DNA from: Furfurilactobacillus entadae
GTDB lineage: Bacteria > Bacillota > Bacilli > Lactobacillales > Lactobacillaceae
Reading direction: 5' to 3'
Assembly (NCBI RefSeq): GCF_045862745.1
Contig: NZ_BQXN01000006.1
Span: 46,620-110,619, forward strand
DNA: 64,000 nt
The position numbers and the translations under genes are program-made. The notes beneath the pieces were generated by a model. That model was not told the origin of the DNA, searched no databases, and saw nothing but the letters and a program-made list of their open reading frames with translations. Of this stretch, positions 8,246 to 16,905 are shown in pieces; the stretch's first letter is position 1; each line of letters opens with the position of its first letter.

Positions 8246-10090
8246 ATGGATCACCAACAAATGGCCGAACGGCAGCGGCACATTCGAAACTTTTCGATTG
8301 TTGCGCACATTGATCATGGTAAATCAACGCTGGCAGACCGGATCCTCGAACTAACGGACACCATTTCAAAACGCGAAATGCAAAATCAGGTTTTGGATGA
8401 TATGCCGTTAGAACGTGAACGTGGGATTACAATTAAATTAAACGCCGTGGAATTACATTACCACGCAAAAGATGGGGAAACGTACATTTTCCATTTGATC
8501 GACACACCAGGGCACGTCGATTTTTCCTATGAAGTGTCACGATCACTTGCAGCGTGTGAAGGCGCCTTGTTGGTGGTTGACGCCGCTCAGGGGGTCGAAG
8601 CCCAAACGTTGGCGAACACCTATTTAGCAATTGATAATGACTTGGCAATTCTTCCGGTCATCAATAAAATTGATTTACCATCGGCCCAGCCTGAAGTGGT
8701 TCGTGAAGAAATTGAGGAAGACATCGGGATCGACGCCAGCAATGCTGTTTTGGCAAGTGCAAAGAGCGGAATCGGGATCACCGAAATTTTGGAACAAATC
8801 GTTCAAGAAGTGCCTGCACCAACGGGAGACCTGACAAAGCCGCTCAAGGCGTTGATCTTTGATTCTGTTTATGACGATTATCGTGGTGTCGTCCTGAGTT
8901 TACGGATCGTTGAAGGAACGGTGAAACCCGGTGATAAGATTCGGCTGATGAACTCCGGGACCGAGTATGAAGTCACGGAAGTGGGGGTCAACTCACCAAA
9001 ACCCATCAAACGTGATATCTTGATGGCTGGTGATGTGGGTTATATCACGGCTTCCATTAAAGACATCGCGGACACGCAGGTTGGTGACACGGTCACCAGT
9101 GCAATTCATCCAACGGAAGCCGCCTTACCAGGTTACCGCAAGATGAACCCAATGGTGTTTGCCGGGTTATATCCCACAGACAACGGGAAGTATAACGATC
9201 TGCGTGAAGCACTTGAAAAGTTGCAGTTGAACGACGCTGCCTTGACGTTTGATCCTGAAAAATCACAAGCGCTGGGCTCTGGGTTCCGTTGTGGGTTCCT
9301 GGGAATGCTCCACATGGATGTCGTGCAGGAACGGTTGGAACGGGAGTTTGACCTCGATTTGATCACCACCGCACCGTCAGTGACGTACCATGTTGATCTG
9401 ACGGATGGCGAGCAGGTCGTGGTGGAAAATCCGTCTGAAATGCCAGAACCGTCAAACATTAAGACCATTAACGAACCTTACGTTAAGGCAACCATTATGG
9501 TGCCGAATGATTACGTCGGTGCCGTCATGGAATTATGTCAGCGAAAACGTGGCGATTTTGACACCATGGAATACTTGGATGACCACCGGGTGAACGTGAT
9601 TTACTACATGCCACTTTCAGAGATCATTTTTGATTTCTTTGATCGCTTGAAGAGTAGTACCCGTGGTTATGCGTCATTGGATTATGAGCTGAGTGGTTAT
9701 CGTCCAGGTGACTTAGTGAAAATTGACATCCTGTTAAACGGTGATAAGGTTGATGCGTTAAGCTTTATCGTTGCCCGTGAGTTTGCGGCAAACCGTGGCC
9801 GGACGATTGTTGCCCGGTTAAAGAAGATCATCCCCCGGCAGAACTTTGAAATTCCGGTTCAGGCAGCCATTGGTTCTAAGGTGGTGGCCCGGTCGGATAT
9901 TAAGGCGTACCGGAAGGACGTGACCGCTCACCTGTATGGTGGGGATCGCACTCGGCGGATGAAGCTGTTGGAAAAACAGAAAGCCGGGAAGAAACGGATG
10001 AAGTCTGTTGGGATCGTTGATGTGCCGCAAGAGGCCTTCATGGCAGTCCTTCAGACGGATGAAGAAGAAAGCCACAAAGCAAAATCATAA
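8246..10090 (+). CDS. lepA: Elongation factor 4 (back-translocase LepA)
   Basis: Ribosome-associated GTPase of 614 residues. G1 is AHIDHGKS near the N-terminus, the switch II region is DTPGHVDF, and G4 is NKIDLP. The LepA-specific C-terminal domain ends in basic RMKLLEKQKAGKKRMK, as in the family. AAAGGAGG lies just upstream of the ATG. It is transcribed from its own promoter downstream of dnaJ, a common lactobacillus order. Confidence 0.97.
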   Translation: MDHQQMAERQRHIRNFSIVAHIDHGKSTLADRILELTDTISKREMQNQVLDDMPLERERGITIKLNAVELHYHAKDGETYIFHLIDTPGHVDFSYEVSRSLAACEGALLVVDAAQGVEAQTLANTYLAIDNDLAILPVINKIDLPSAQPEVVREEIEEDIGIDASNAVLASAKSGIGITEILEQIVQEVPAPTGDLTKPLKALIFDSVYDDYRGVVLSLRIVEGTVKPGDKIRLMNSGTEYEVTEVGVNSPKPIKRDILMAGDVGYITASIKDIADTQVGDTVTSAIHPTEAALPGYRKMNPMVFAGLYPTDNGKYNDLREALEKLQLNDAALTFDPEKSQALGSGFRCGFLGMLHMDVVQERLEREFDLDLITTAPSVTYHVDLTDGEQVVVENPSEMPEPSNIKTINEPYVKATIMVPNDYVGAVMELCQRKRGDFDTMEYLDDHRVNVIYYMPLSEIIFDFFDRLKSSTRGYASLDYELSGYRPGDLVKIDILLNGDKVDALSFIVAREFAANRGRTIVARLKKIIPRQNFEIPVQAAIGSKVVARSDIKAYRKDVTAHLYGGDRTRRMKLLEKQKAGKKRMKSVGIVDVPQEAFMAVLQTDEEESHKAKS

Positions 10091-10123
10091 CTGTAAAAAG
10101 ATAAGACTAAAGGGGGTAAGCGG

Positions 10124-10465
10124 ATGCTAACACGGACAAAAGCGTTTTTGAAGGCAAATCAGTTCCGTTATGAGAAGACGTACATTCGGCCAATGATGGT
10201 TCCGCAACACGTGTACGTCCTCCGGTTTGGAAAGAAAAAGGTTAATAACCGTTTGATTGTGAAGTATAGTCATGGTTGGACGGGTCGCTTGAAGATCGAT
10301 GAGATTGACTTGCGACTTCATGGACAGCACAATCCGCGCGTTTTTCAAAATGAGGACGAGCTGCTGGATTATTTGGCTAGCCACATCTTAACCGAAGATG
10401 GCCGTGAACGTTATGTTCACGCAAGACGTGTTTCAGGACGTCATGAGCACCATCGCCAATCGTAA
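10124..10465 (+). CDS. Uncharacterised basic protein downstream of lepA
   Basis: A 113-residue protein that I do not recognise. It has a good ribosome binding site (AGGGGG) and follows lepA by 33 bases, with a terminator right after it, so it is likely co-transcribed with lepA. It is soluble, rich in Arg, Lys and His, with a central stretch VYVLRFGKKKVNNRLIVKYS and a His/Arg-rich tail ending HEHHRQS. There is no signal peptide or membrane segment. The composition would suit nucleic-acid or ribosome contact, but that is only inference. Confidence 0.75.
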   Translation: MLTRTKAFLKANQFRYEKTYIRPMMVPQHVYVLRFGKKKVNNRLIVKYSHGWTGRLKIDEIDLRLHGQHNPRVFQNEDELLDYLASHILTEDGRERYVHARRVSGRHEHHRQS

Positions 10466-10471
10466 GTAAAT

Positions 10472-10511
10472 AAAGGACTGATTGACAGTGACGTCAACCA
10501 GTCCTTTATTT
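10472..10511 (+). terminator. Terminator after the lepA unit
   Basis: AAAGGACTG (10472) pairs with CAGTCCTTT (10499), extended by TTGAC/GTCAA, followed by ATTTGTT. Confidence 0.8.
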
Positions 10512-10601
10512 GTTGTGCCTTAGTTAAAGAAGATCTCTCCATGGTATTTTGGCCTTAATTTTGGCACAATGGACACAGACAAGAATAACGAGGAGGAATT
10601 C

Positions 10602-11630
10602 ATGATGAAGGTAATCGAATCGTTTGCAGCAACAAGCATTAATGAACCAGCGGCGATGGTGGATGGCACACGACCAGCACCAGTCGCTGGTGATCATGAC
10701 GTTGTGGTCGCGGTGACTGCTGTGTCCGTTAATCCAGTGGATACGAAGTTACGCCAAAACTTAACGGCTGCTAAAATTCTGGGCTATGATGCCGTTGGGA
10801 CGGTCATCCACGCGGGTGCGCTAGTTGATAATGTGGCGGTTGGTGATCGGGTCTATTATGCCGGCACAACTGGGCGTGATGGGTCAAACGCTGAGCAACA
10901 GGTTGTGGACGCACGCATCGTCGCAAAGGCACCAGCGACCTTAACGGATGCTGCGGCTGCGGCATTGCCATTAACGTCACTGACCGCAAGTGAAGTGCTG
11001 TTTGAAAAGATGGGGTTCACTAACGCCGTCAATGCGAATCGCGGTCAGGAACTTTTGATCATTAATGGCGCCGGGGGTGTCGGGTCCATGGCCATTCAGC
11101 TAGCAAAGTGGGCTGGTTTGACGGTGACAGCTACGGCGTCCCGTCCGGAAACCATTGCCTGGGTTAAGCAACTGGGCGCTGACCGGGTGTTTAACCACCG
11201 GGAAAACTTAGTTGAGCAAGCCCATGCGGAAAACATTGATGGCTTTGACGGAATTTTGATTTTGCATTCAACCGATCAGTACTTTGAACAGGCAGCACAG
11301 CTTGTGAAGGCGTTTGGTCATGTCGCCTCGATCGTTGAAAATCAGGGGCCGCTACCACTGGGCCTGTTGAAAAATAAGGCGGCCAGCTTTGACTGGGAGT
11401 ACATGTTTGCTAAAACAGACTACCAGCAGGACCTCGCAAGCCAGGGACGTGAGCTGGCCCAAATTGCGACATTGGTGGATGCTGGGGCCCTGCAAAGTAC
11501 CCTGACCAAAACCATTGCTGACGGGATTAATGCGGCTAGTTTACGGGCAGCCCATCAACTGGTTGAAGCCAATAAGATGACCGGCAAAGTGGTCGTGACT
11601 GGGCCGTTTAACGGATCGGTCATGCAGTAA
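10602..11630 (+). CDS. Zinc-type alcohol dehydrogenase-like / quinone oxidoreductase family protein
   Basis: NAD(P)H-dependent oxidoreductase of the medium-chain dehydrogenase superfamily, 342 residues. It has the GroES-like N-terminal fold (VGDRVYYAGTTGRDGSNAEQ) and a Rossmann nucleotide-binding motif GAGGVGSMAIQLAKWAG near residues 150-167. The Cys/His zinc ligands of classical alcohol dehydrogenases are not apparent, so it is likely a zinc-independent quinone-reductase-like enzyme; the substrate is unknown. ATG 10602 or 10605 follows GAGGAGG; an upstream in-frame ATG at 10569 precedes that site and is not favoured. It is a single-gene unit. Confidence 0.85.
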   Translation: MMKVIESFAATSINEPAAMVDGTRPAPVAGDHDVVVAVTAVSVNPVDTKLRQNLTAAKILGYDAVGTVIHAGALVDNVAVGDRVYYAGTTGRDGSNAEQQVVDARIVAKAPATLTDAAAAALPLTSLTASEVLFEKMGFTNAVNANRGQELLIINGAGGVGSMAIQLAKWAGLTVTATASRPETIAWVKQLGADRVFNHRENLVEQAHAENIDGFDGILILHSTDQYFEQAAQLVKAFGHVASIVENQGPLPLGLLKNKAASFDWEYMFAKTDYQQDLASQGRELAQIATLVDAGALQSTLTKTIADGINAASLRAAHQLVEANKMTGKVVVTGPFNGSVMQ

Positions 11631-11656
11631 CCAATCGAAAAGGGGAATAACGAGAC

Positions 11657-12607
11657 GTGGAGTGGACTGAAGTTGCAGTAACAACAACGAACGAGGCCGT
11701 TGAGGCCGTTAGTAACATTTTAATGGACGCCGGGGCGACCGGGACCAAAATTGAGGACGCCGCCGATTTTCTTGCGCTTCAAGCGGAGTTTCCGGGTGAA
11801 CTGTTGGATAAGAAGAGTGTGCCTCATTTGGATCAGGGTGCGGTGGTCACGGCGTACTATCCAGAGACCGTTGTCATGGCGGAAGCATTAACCACAATCA
11901 AGACCCGCTTGGCTGAATTAACAACGTTTGGCCTGGATGCTGGTGACGCGAGTGTCATGGTCAAACCAGTGGCGGATGACGACTGGGCCACAGCGTGGAA
12001 AAAGTATTATCATCCGGTTCGGGTAACCCGCTACCTAACCGTGGTGCCAAGCTGGGAGCATTATGAACCGACCTCAGCCGATGAAAAGTTACTGGTTTTA
12101 GACCCCGGCATGGCCTTTGGTACCGGGACTCACCCGACAACGTCATTGATGTTGCAAGCGTTGGAAATGGTGGTCCGTGGTGGTGAAACGGTGCTAGATG
12201 TCGGGACTGGTTCTGGGGTGTTGTCCATTGCGGCAAAACAACTGGGGGCTGGCGACGTGTATGCATATGATGTTGATCAAATTGCCGTGGATGCTGCCAA
12301 TAGTAACTTGGCATTAAACCCGGTTGCCAGCGATGTCCAGGTGGCAGCAAACGACTTGTTGGCTGGCGTAAACCAGCACGCAGACATCATCGTGGCGAAC
12401 ATTCTTGCTGAGATTCTGGTGCCATTGATTCCGCAAACGGCGCCCTTGTTACCAGAACACGGCCTTTTCTTGCTCAGTGGAATCATTGTCGACAAGTATC
12501 CGCTGATTAAAGAGCAGCTTGAAGTGGCCGGCTATCGGATCGTTGAAGTTATGCGTCGTGGAGACTGGTACGGCATTATTGCACAAAAACCGGGGGTTGA
12601 TGATTAG
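11657..12607 (+). CDS. prmA: Ribosomal protein L11 methyltransferase
   Basis: S-adenosylmethionine-dependent trimethylation of L11. The 316-residue protein has DPGMAFGTGTHPTTSL followed by the SAM-binding motif VLDVGTGSGVLSIAA and the catalytic-loop-type motif VANILAEIL. The start is GTG at 11657 (VEWTEV, matching the usual K/E-WTE opening). Its stop is two bases before rsmE, so the two are translationally coupled. Confidence 0.95.
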   Translation: MEWTEVAVTTTNEAVEAVSNILMDAGATGTKIEDAADFLALQAEFPGELLDKKSVPHLDQGAVVTAYYPETVVMAEALTTIKTRLAELTTFGLDAGDASVMVKPVADDDWATAWKKYYHPVRVTRYLTVVPSWEHYEPTSADEKLLVLDPGMAFGTGTHPTTSLMLQALEMVVRGGETVLDVGTGSGVLSIAAKQLGAGDVYAYDVDQIAVDAANSNLALNPVASDVQVAANDLLAGVNQHADIIVANILAEILVPLIPQTAPLLPEHGLFLLSGIIVDKYPLIKEQLEVAGYRIVEVMRRGDWYGIIAQKPGVDD

Positions 12608-12609
12608 TC

Positions 12610-13368
12610 ATGCAACATTACTTTTTACCGACCGAGCTGGTGTTAACGACGGTGGGCGAAACGTTTTCACTGACACCCGCCCTTTATAAACATTTTGTTC
12701 AAGTGCTTCGGGCCCAGGTGGGGACAACCGCCGAATTTGTTACCGGGGAACATCAGCTTCTGGAAGCCCAACTGACCACGTTGACGCCAGACGATAAACA
12801 AGCGGTGATGACCGTGACCGCATTTAAACCGAGCACGGTGGAGCTACCAGTTCACACCCGGATCGTTTGTGGTGTGCCAAAGGGTGACAAGGCAGAATTG
12901 ATCACACAAAAAGCGACAGAACTTGGGGTTGCTGAAATTGTGTTTGTGCCCACAGCTTGGGCGGTTGCGTCATGGAAGCAAAAAGCGGCTAAGAAAATTA
13001 GTCGTTATCAAGAGATTGCGACAAACGCGGCCCAACAGTCACACCGGTTGGTTATCCCGACTGTTCGCTATTGTGAATCGTTGACAGCGGCCTTAACACT
13101 GCCCACTGATGCTGGACTGGTAGCGTGGGAAGAAGCCGCCAAGCAGGGGGAACAGGCACAGTTAGCCCAAACGTTGACACAGCTTCAACCGGGTCAGTGG
13201 GTCACGGCCATTTTTGGCCCTGAAGGCGGGTTGAGTCAGGACGAAGCGGCCCAGATTACCGCTGCTGGTTATGTAACGGCTGGTCTTGGCCCCCGGATCT
13301 TACGGACAGAAACGGCACCGCTGTACTTTTTAAGCGCCGTTTCGTATGCGACTGAACTGTTTGCCTAG
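12610..13368 (+). CDS. rsmE: 16S rRNA (uracil(1498)-N(3))-methyltransferase
   Basis: SPOUT-class methyltransferase acting on U1498 of 16S rRNA, 252 residues. The N-terminal PUA-like domain is followed by the knotted SAM-binding part with FGPEGGLSQDEAAQ and LGPRILRTETAPLYFLSAV, both diagnostic. It follows prmA by two bases. Confidence 0.95.
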   Translation: MQHYFLPTELVLTTVGETFSLTPALYKHFVQVLRAQVGTTAEFVTGEHQLLEAQLTTLTPDDKQAVMTVTAFKPSTVELPVHTRIVCGVPKGDKAELITQKATELGVAEIVFVPTAWAVASWKQKAAKKISRYQEIATNAAQQSHRLVIPTVRYCESLTAALTLPTDAGLVAWEEAAKQGEQAQLAQTLTQLQPGQWVTAIFGPEGGLSQDEAAQITAAGYVTAGLGPRILRTETAPLYFLSAVSYATELFA

Positions 13369-13430
13369 CAGAAGTTTGAAAGAAAACCTTAAGGGCACGA
13401 TGTTTTTGTGACGCCACGTAGAAAATTGAC

Positions 13431-13436
13431 TATAAT
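13431..13436 (+). promoter_or_regulatory. -10 box for the downstream membrane protein gene
   Basis: TATAAT lies 41 bases upstream of the gene at 13478. No convincing -35 at 17 bases; TTGTGA is at 13406 with a 19-base spacer. Confidence 0.5.
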
Positions 13437-13477
13437 AACCACTATGATTAAAATTCGATAACAAGCGTGGCGATAGT

Positions 13478-13882
13478 ATGAGTTATTTTAAAAAACATAG
13501 CGGCTGGCAATATTGGCTGGGTGGATTGGTTGTTGGCGCGGTGTTGCCATGGCTGGTTAATCTCTCCAGTTTGTCGGTGTACCATAAGGTTTTGTGGCTT
13601 CTCATTGGGTTTAACGGCCTGTATGCAATTCTCGTGGGGTGGCGTGTTAGTCGCCAACAGCGTGATAATTGGCACGTGGTGATTTTCCCGATGGTCTTTG
13701 CCGTAGCGACATTTCTGTTCAAAACGAACGCACATGATTATGCCTATTACATGGCCATTGGCTACGCATGTATCAGTTACTTTGTGGTTGGCTTTAATGC
13801 TGGTTTTATGGTGGGCCAACAACCAACCCGACCACGGCAGTCACAGACGACTGAACAACCAACTGTGGGGAGTCAGGGCTAA
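13478..13882 (+). CDS. Small integral membrane protein, function unknown
   Basis: A 134-residue protein with four predicted membrane helices: roughly residues 12-28 (WLGGLVVGAVLPWLV), 36-54, 66-83 and 91-112. A short hydrophilic tail rich in Gln and Thr follows. I do not recognise the family. It has its own -10 box and is closed by a terminator, so it is probably monocistronic. The ribosome binding site is weak (GCGATAG). It sits between rsmE and relA without an obvious functional link. Confidence 0.7.
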   Translation: MSYFKKHSGWQYWLGGLVVGAVLPWLVNLSSLSVYHKVLWLLIGFNGLYAILVGWRVSRQQRDNWHVVIFPMVFAVATFLFKTNAHDYAYYMAIGYACISYFVVGFNAGFMVGQQPTRPRQSQTTEQPTVGSQG

Positions 13883-13930
13883 TTGAAAAAGGTTAACGGC
13901 ACTTTTTGAAAGTGTTCTTAGCGTAAACAG

Positions 13931-13964
13931 ACTGACCCCTGAAACGATGGTGGTCAGTTTTTTT
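13931..13964 (+). terminator. Terminator before relA
   Basis: ACTGACC (13931) pairs with GGTCAGT (13952), followed by seven T. Confidence 0.8.
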
Positions 13965-14005
13965 GTGTCTGATCAGGGTTGATCAGTCGACGAGGCTCAT
14001 TTTTC

Positions 14006-14044
14006 GGTCAATTAACAGAAAATCCGTTAATTAGACCGGATTTC
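14006..14044 (+). repeat. Overlapping alternative inverted repeats upstream of relA
   Basis: GGTCAATTAAC (14006-14016) pairs with GTTAATTAGACC (14026-14037). An alternative stem uses the loop of the first: AAATCCG (14020-14026) with CGGATTT (14037-14043). The two cannot form together. They lie upstream of the likely relA promoter (ATTGTT 14056, TAAAAT 14079), so a protein-binding site is as likely as an RNA structure. Confidence 0.5.
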
Positions 14045-14121
14045 AGCTCGTTAGGATTGTTTAATTTGACAATTCGGTTAAAATAAGGAAAACAATTCAT
14101 TAATTTTATTGGGGTGAGACG

Positions 14122-16365
14122 ATGTCAAAAGAACACATTTGGACCGCTGAAGAGGTTATGACCCAGGTGGGCACCTATATGAACGATGACCACGTGGCAG
14201 AAGTCCGTGAGGCATATGATTTTGCGGCCCGGGTTCACGCTGACCAACAGCGCCAATCTGGTGAGGCTTACATCATGCACCCAATTCAGGTTGCCGCCAT
14301 TTTGGCAGATCTGAAAATGGACCCGGCAACGGTTGAGGCCGGTTTTTTACATGACGTTGTGGAAGACACAGTAGCAACGTTAGACGACCTGCGTGAACTG
14401 TTCGGTAATGACGTGGCCGAAATTGTTGATGGGGTCACTAAGATTGGGAAAATCAAGTACCGGTCAAACAGAGAACAATTGGCGGAAAACCACCGAAAGT
14501 TACTGCTGGCGATGTCACACGACATTCGGGTGATCATCGTGAAGCTGGCAGACCGCTTGCACAACATGCGGACGTTACAGCATTTGCGGCCGGATAAGCA
14601 ACGCCGCATTGCTAACGAAACGTTAGAGATTTACGCACCATTGGCGGACCGGTTAGGGATCAGCACCATTAAGTGGGAACTGGAAGACTTGAGCTTGCGG
14701 TACCTTAACCCAGAACAGTATTACCGCATCGTTCACTTGATGAACTCTAAGCGTAACCAACGGATCGAGATCATCAATGAGGCCATTGACGAATTAAACG
14801 GTGCAATCAGTGACCTCGGCATCGAAACCGAAGTGTATGGGCGTCCGAAGCACATCTATTCTGTGTACCGAAAGATGGTTGATAAGCACAAACAGTTTGA
14901 CCAAATCTATGATCTGCTTGCCATTCGGGTGATCGTGAAATCAATTCGTGATTGTTACGGCGTTTTAGGGGCCATTCACACCCACTGGACGCCAATGCCT
15001 GGGCGGTTTAAGGATTACATCGCCATGCCAAAAGCAAATATGTACCAATCACTGCACACCACGGTGATTGGACCAGAGGGCAAACCACTTGAAATTCAGA
15101 TTCGGACGGAAGACATGCACCGGATCGCTGAATACGGGGTTGCTGCGCATTGGGCGTACAAAGAAGGGCAAACGGATGAAGTGCAGGAGACGTCAAACGA
15201 TGACCGGTTAAACTGGTTTAAGCAGATCATCGAATTGCAGAATAACGCCTCAAATGCGGACGACTTCATGGAAGGCGTCAAGGGGGATCTATTCACGGAT
15301 TCCGTTTACGCGTTCACACCAAAGGGTGATGTACTGGAACTGCCAAAGGGTGCCGGGCCACTTGATATGGCCTACATCATTCATACGCAGGTCGGTAACC
15401 ACACCACTGGTGCCAAAGTGAATGGGAAGATTGTCCCCCTGGATTCCGAAATTAAGACGGGGGACATCGTTGACATTTTAACGTCACAAAATTCAAGTGG
15501 GCCGAGTCGTGACTGGGTCAACCTTGTGCACACACGGCGGGCACGGAATAAGATCAAACAGCATTTCCGGAAGCTAGATCGTGATGATAACATTGCTAGT
15601 GGCCGTGACATGGTCATGCATCAGCTTCGTGAACTGAATTTTGATGCGCGGGAAATCATGACGGATGAAAATTTGGCTAACGTTGCTGAACGGATGCACT
15701 ATCGGTCAACGGATGATCTATTGTCGGCCATTGGCTTTGGTGACGCAGCACCAATGGGTGTCGCCAACAGGTTAACGTCTGATAAACGGGCGCAGCTAGA
15801 GGCCGATCGCCAGGCAGAAGCGGAGCGGGAGATTTTATCCGATAACGGCGACAAACCAAAGGCCGAAGAACCACAAACGATTGCGGCTAAGGACGATGCC
15901 AAACGCTCCTCTTCTGATGGGGTCATCATCGAGGGGGTCGATAACCTCCTTGTTCGTTTGAGTCACTGTTGTTCACCAGTGCCTGGCGATCCCATCGTTG
16001 GGTACATTACGAAGGGCCGCGGGGTCTCTGTTCACCGGGCTGACTGTCCAAACGTCCGTGCAGCTGAAGAACACGGTGAACGAATCGTTGATGTTGTGTG
16101 GGAGGATCCAGAAAACAACCGCACCAACTACAACGCTGACATCGAAGTTCGCGGCTACAATCGTAACGGGATGTTAAATGACGTGTTGCGTGTCATCAAC
16201 AACACCACAAAATTCCTATCATCGGTTAGCGGCAAGGTTGATCACAACAAGATGGTTGTTGTTTCCGCAACCGTTGGTGTCCGTAACGTTGAGGTATTGA
16301 ATCACATTATGGATAACATCAAGAATGTTCCGGATGTTTACGAAGTTTTACGAGCAACCCATTAA
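14122..16365 (+). CDS. relA: Bifunctional (p)ppGpp synthetase/hydrolase (Rel/RSH)
   Basis: Long RSH enzyme of 747 residues that makes and degrades the stringent-response alarmone (p)ppGpp. The hydrolase HD domain is intact (H53, HDVVEDT at 77-83). The synthetase domain has RVIVKSIRDCYGVLG and GRFKDYIAMPKANMYQSLHTTV. A TGS domain begins near residue 395 (SVYAFTPKGDVLELP), a Cys motif SHCCSPVPGDP sits near 614, and an ACT domain ends the protein. The ATG follows GGGGTGAGA. dtd is 31 bases downstream, the standard pair. Confidence 0.97.
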   Translation: MSKEHIWTAEEVMTQVGTYMNDDHVAEVREAYDFAARVHADQQRQSGEAYIMHPIQVAAILADLKMDPATVEAGFLHDVVEDTVATLDDLRELFGNDVAEIVDGVTKIGKIKYRSNREQLAENHRKLLLAMSHDIRVIIVKLADRLHNMRTLQHLRPDKQRRIANETLEIYAPLADRLGISTIKWELEDLSLRYLNPEQYYRIVHLMNSKRNQRIEIINEAIDELNGAISDLGIETEVYGRPKHIYSVYRKMVDKHKQFDQIYDLLAIRVIVKSIRDCYGVLGAIHTHWTPMPGRFKDYIAMPKANMYQSLHTTVIGPEGKPLEIQIRTEDMHRIAEYGVAAHWAYKEGQTDEVQETSNDDRLNWFKQIIELQNNASNADDFMEGVKGDLFTDSVYAFTPKGDVLELPKGAGPLDMAYIIHTQVGNHTTGAKVNGKIVPLDSEIKTGDIVDILTSQNSSGPSRDWVNLVHTRRARNKIKQHFRKLDRDDNIASGRDMVMHQLRELNFDAREIMTDENLANVAERMHYRSTDDLLSAIGFGDAAPMGVANRLTSDKRAQLEADRQAEAEREILSDNGDKPKAEEPQTIAAKDDAKRSSSDGVIIEGVDNLLVRLSHCCSPVPGDPIVGYITKGRGVSVHRADCPNVRAAEEHGERIVDVVWEDPENNRTNYNADIEVRGYNRNGMLNDVLRVINNTTKFLSSVSGKVDHNKMVVVSATVGVRNVEVLNHIMDNIKNVPDVYEVLRATH

Positions 16366-16396
16366 TTTGTCGTATTTTTAAGAAGGGGTGTTAAGG

Positions 16397-16834
16397 ATGC
16401 GGGTGTTAGCACAACGGGTTCGGCAGGCTACCGTGACCATTGATGGCCAGCAGGTGGGCGCCATTGACCACGGATTATTACTGTTGGTCGGAATTGCGCC
16501 AACCGATACTGCGCAAACGGTGGACTACCTGGCGAAAAAAATTCTGAATTCACGGTTGTTTAGCGATGAGGATGGCAAGATGAACAAGAGTGTGCAAGAC
16601 GTGGCGGGCGCGATCTTATCCGTGTCACAATTCACGTTGTACGCGGATCTTGTCCATGGCAACCGGCCGGGCTTTTCAACGGCAGCGACGCCTGAAATTG
16701 CTGAACCACTATGGGCGCGACTGAACCAACAATTGGCGGCGGTCGTTCCACTTGAAACCGGCGAATTTGGTGCCGACATGCAGGTGAGTTTGGTCAATGA
16801 TGGCCCAGTGACCTTACTGTTCGAACGTGACTAA
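16397..16834 (+). CDS. dtd: D-aminoacyl-tRNA deacylase
   Basis: Removes D-amino acids (and Gly from tRNA-Ala) from mischarged tRNA; 145 residues, the normal length. The family motif SQFTLYADLVHGNRPGFSTA is present, as is the later NDGPVTLLFE ending. ATG 16397 (MRVLAQRVRQATV) is chosen because AAGAAGGGGTG is seven bases upstream; a GTG at 16388 overlaps that site. Confidence 0.95.
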   Translation: MRVLAQRVRQATVTIDGQQVGAIDHGLLLLVGIAPTDTAQTVDYLAKKILNSRLFSDEDGKMNKSVQDVAGAILSVSQFTLYADLVHGNRPGFSTAATPEIAEPLWARLNQQLAAVVPLETGEFGADMQVSLVNDGPVTLLFERD

Positions 16835-16844
16835 GACAACAAAA

Positions 16845-16884
16845 AAGACGGATCACCCAACTAACTTGGGCGGTCCGTCTTTTT
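16845..16884. terminator. Bidirectional terminator between dtd and the amidase gene
   Basis: AAGACGGATCACCCAA pairs with TTGGGCGGTCCGTCTT, flanked by A and T runs. It serves convergent dtd (plus) and the amidase gene (minus). Confidence 0.85.
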
Positions 16885-16905
16885 AAATTGAAGTAGATCT
16901 ATGTG

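Noticed and set aside
8037..8354. Plus-strand open frame of 105 codons over the lepA leader
   Set aside because: It has no ribosome binding site, contains the lepA promoter and runs into lepA in another frame.
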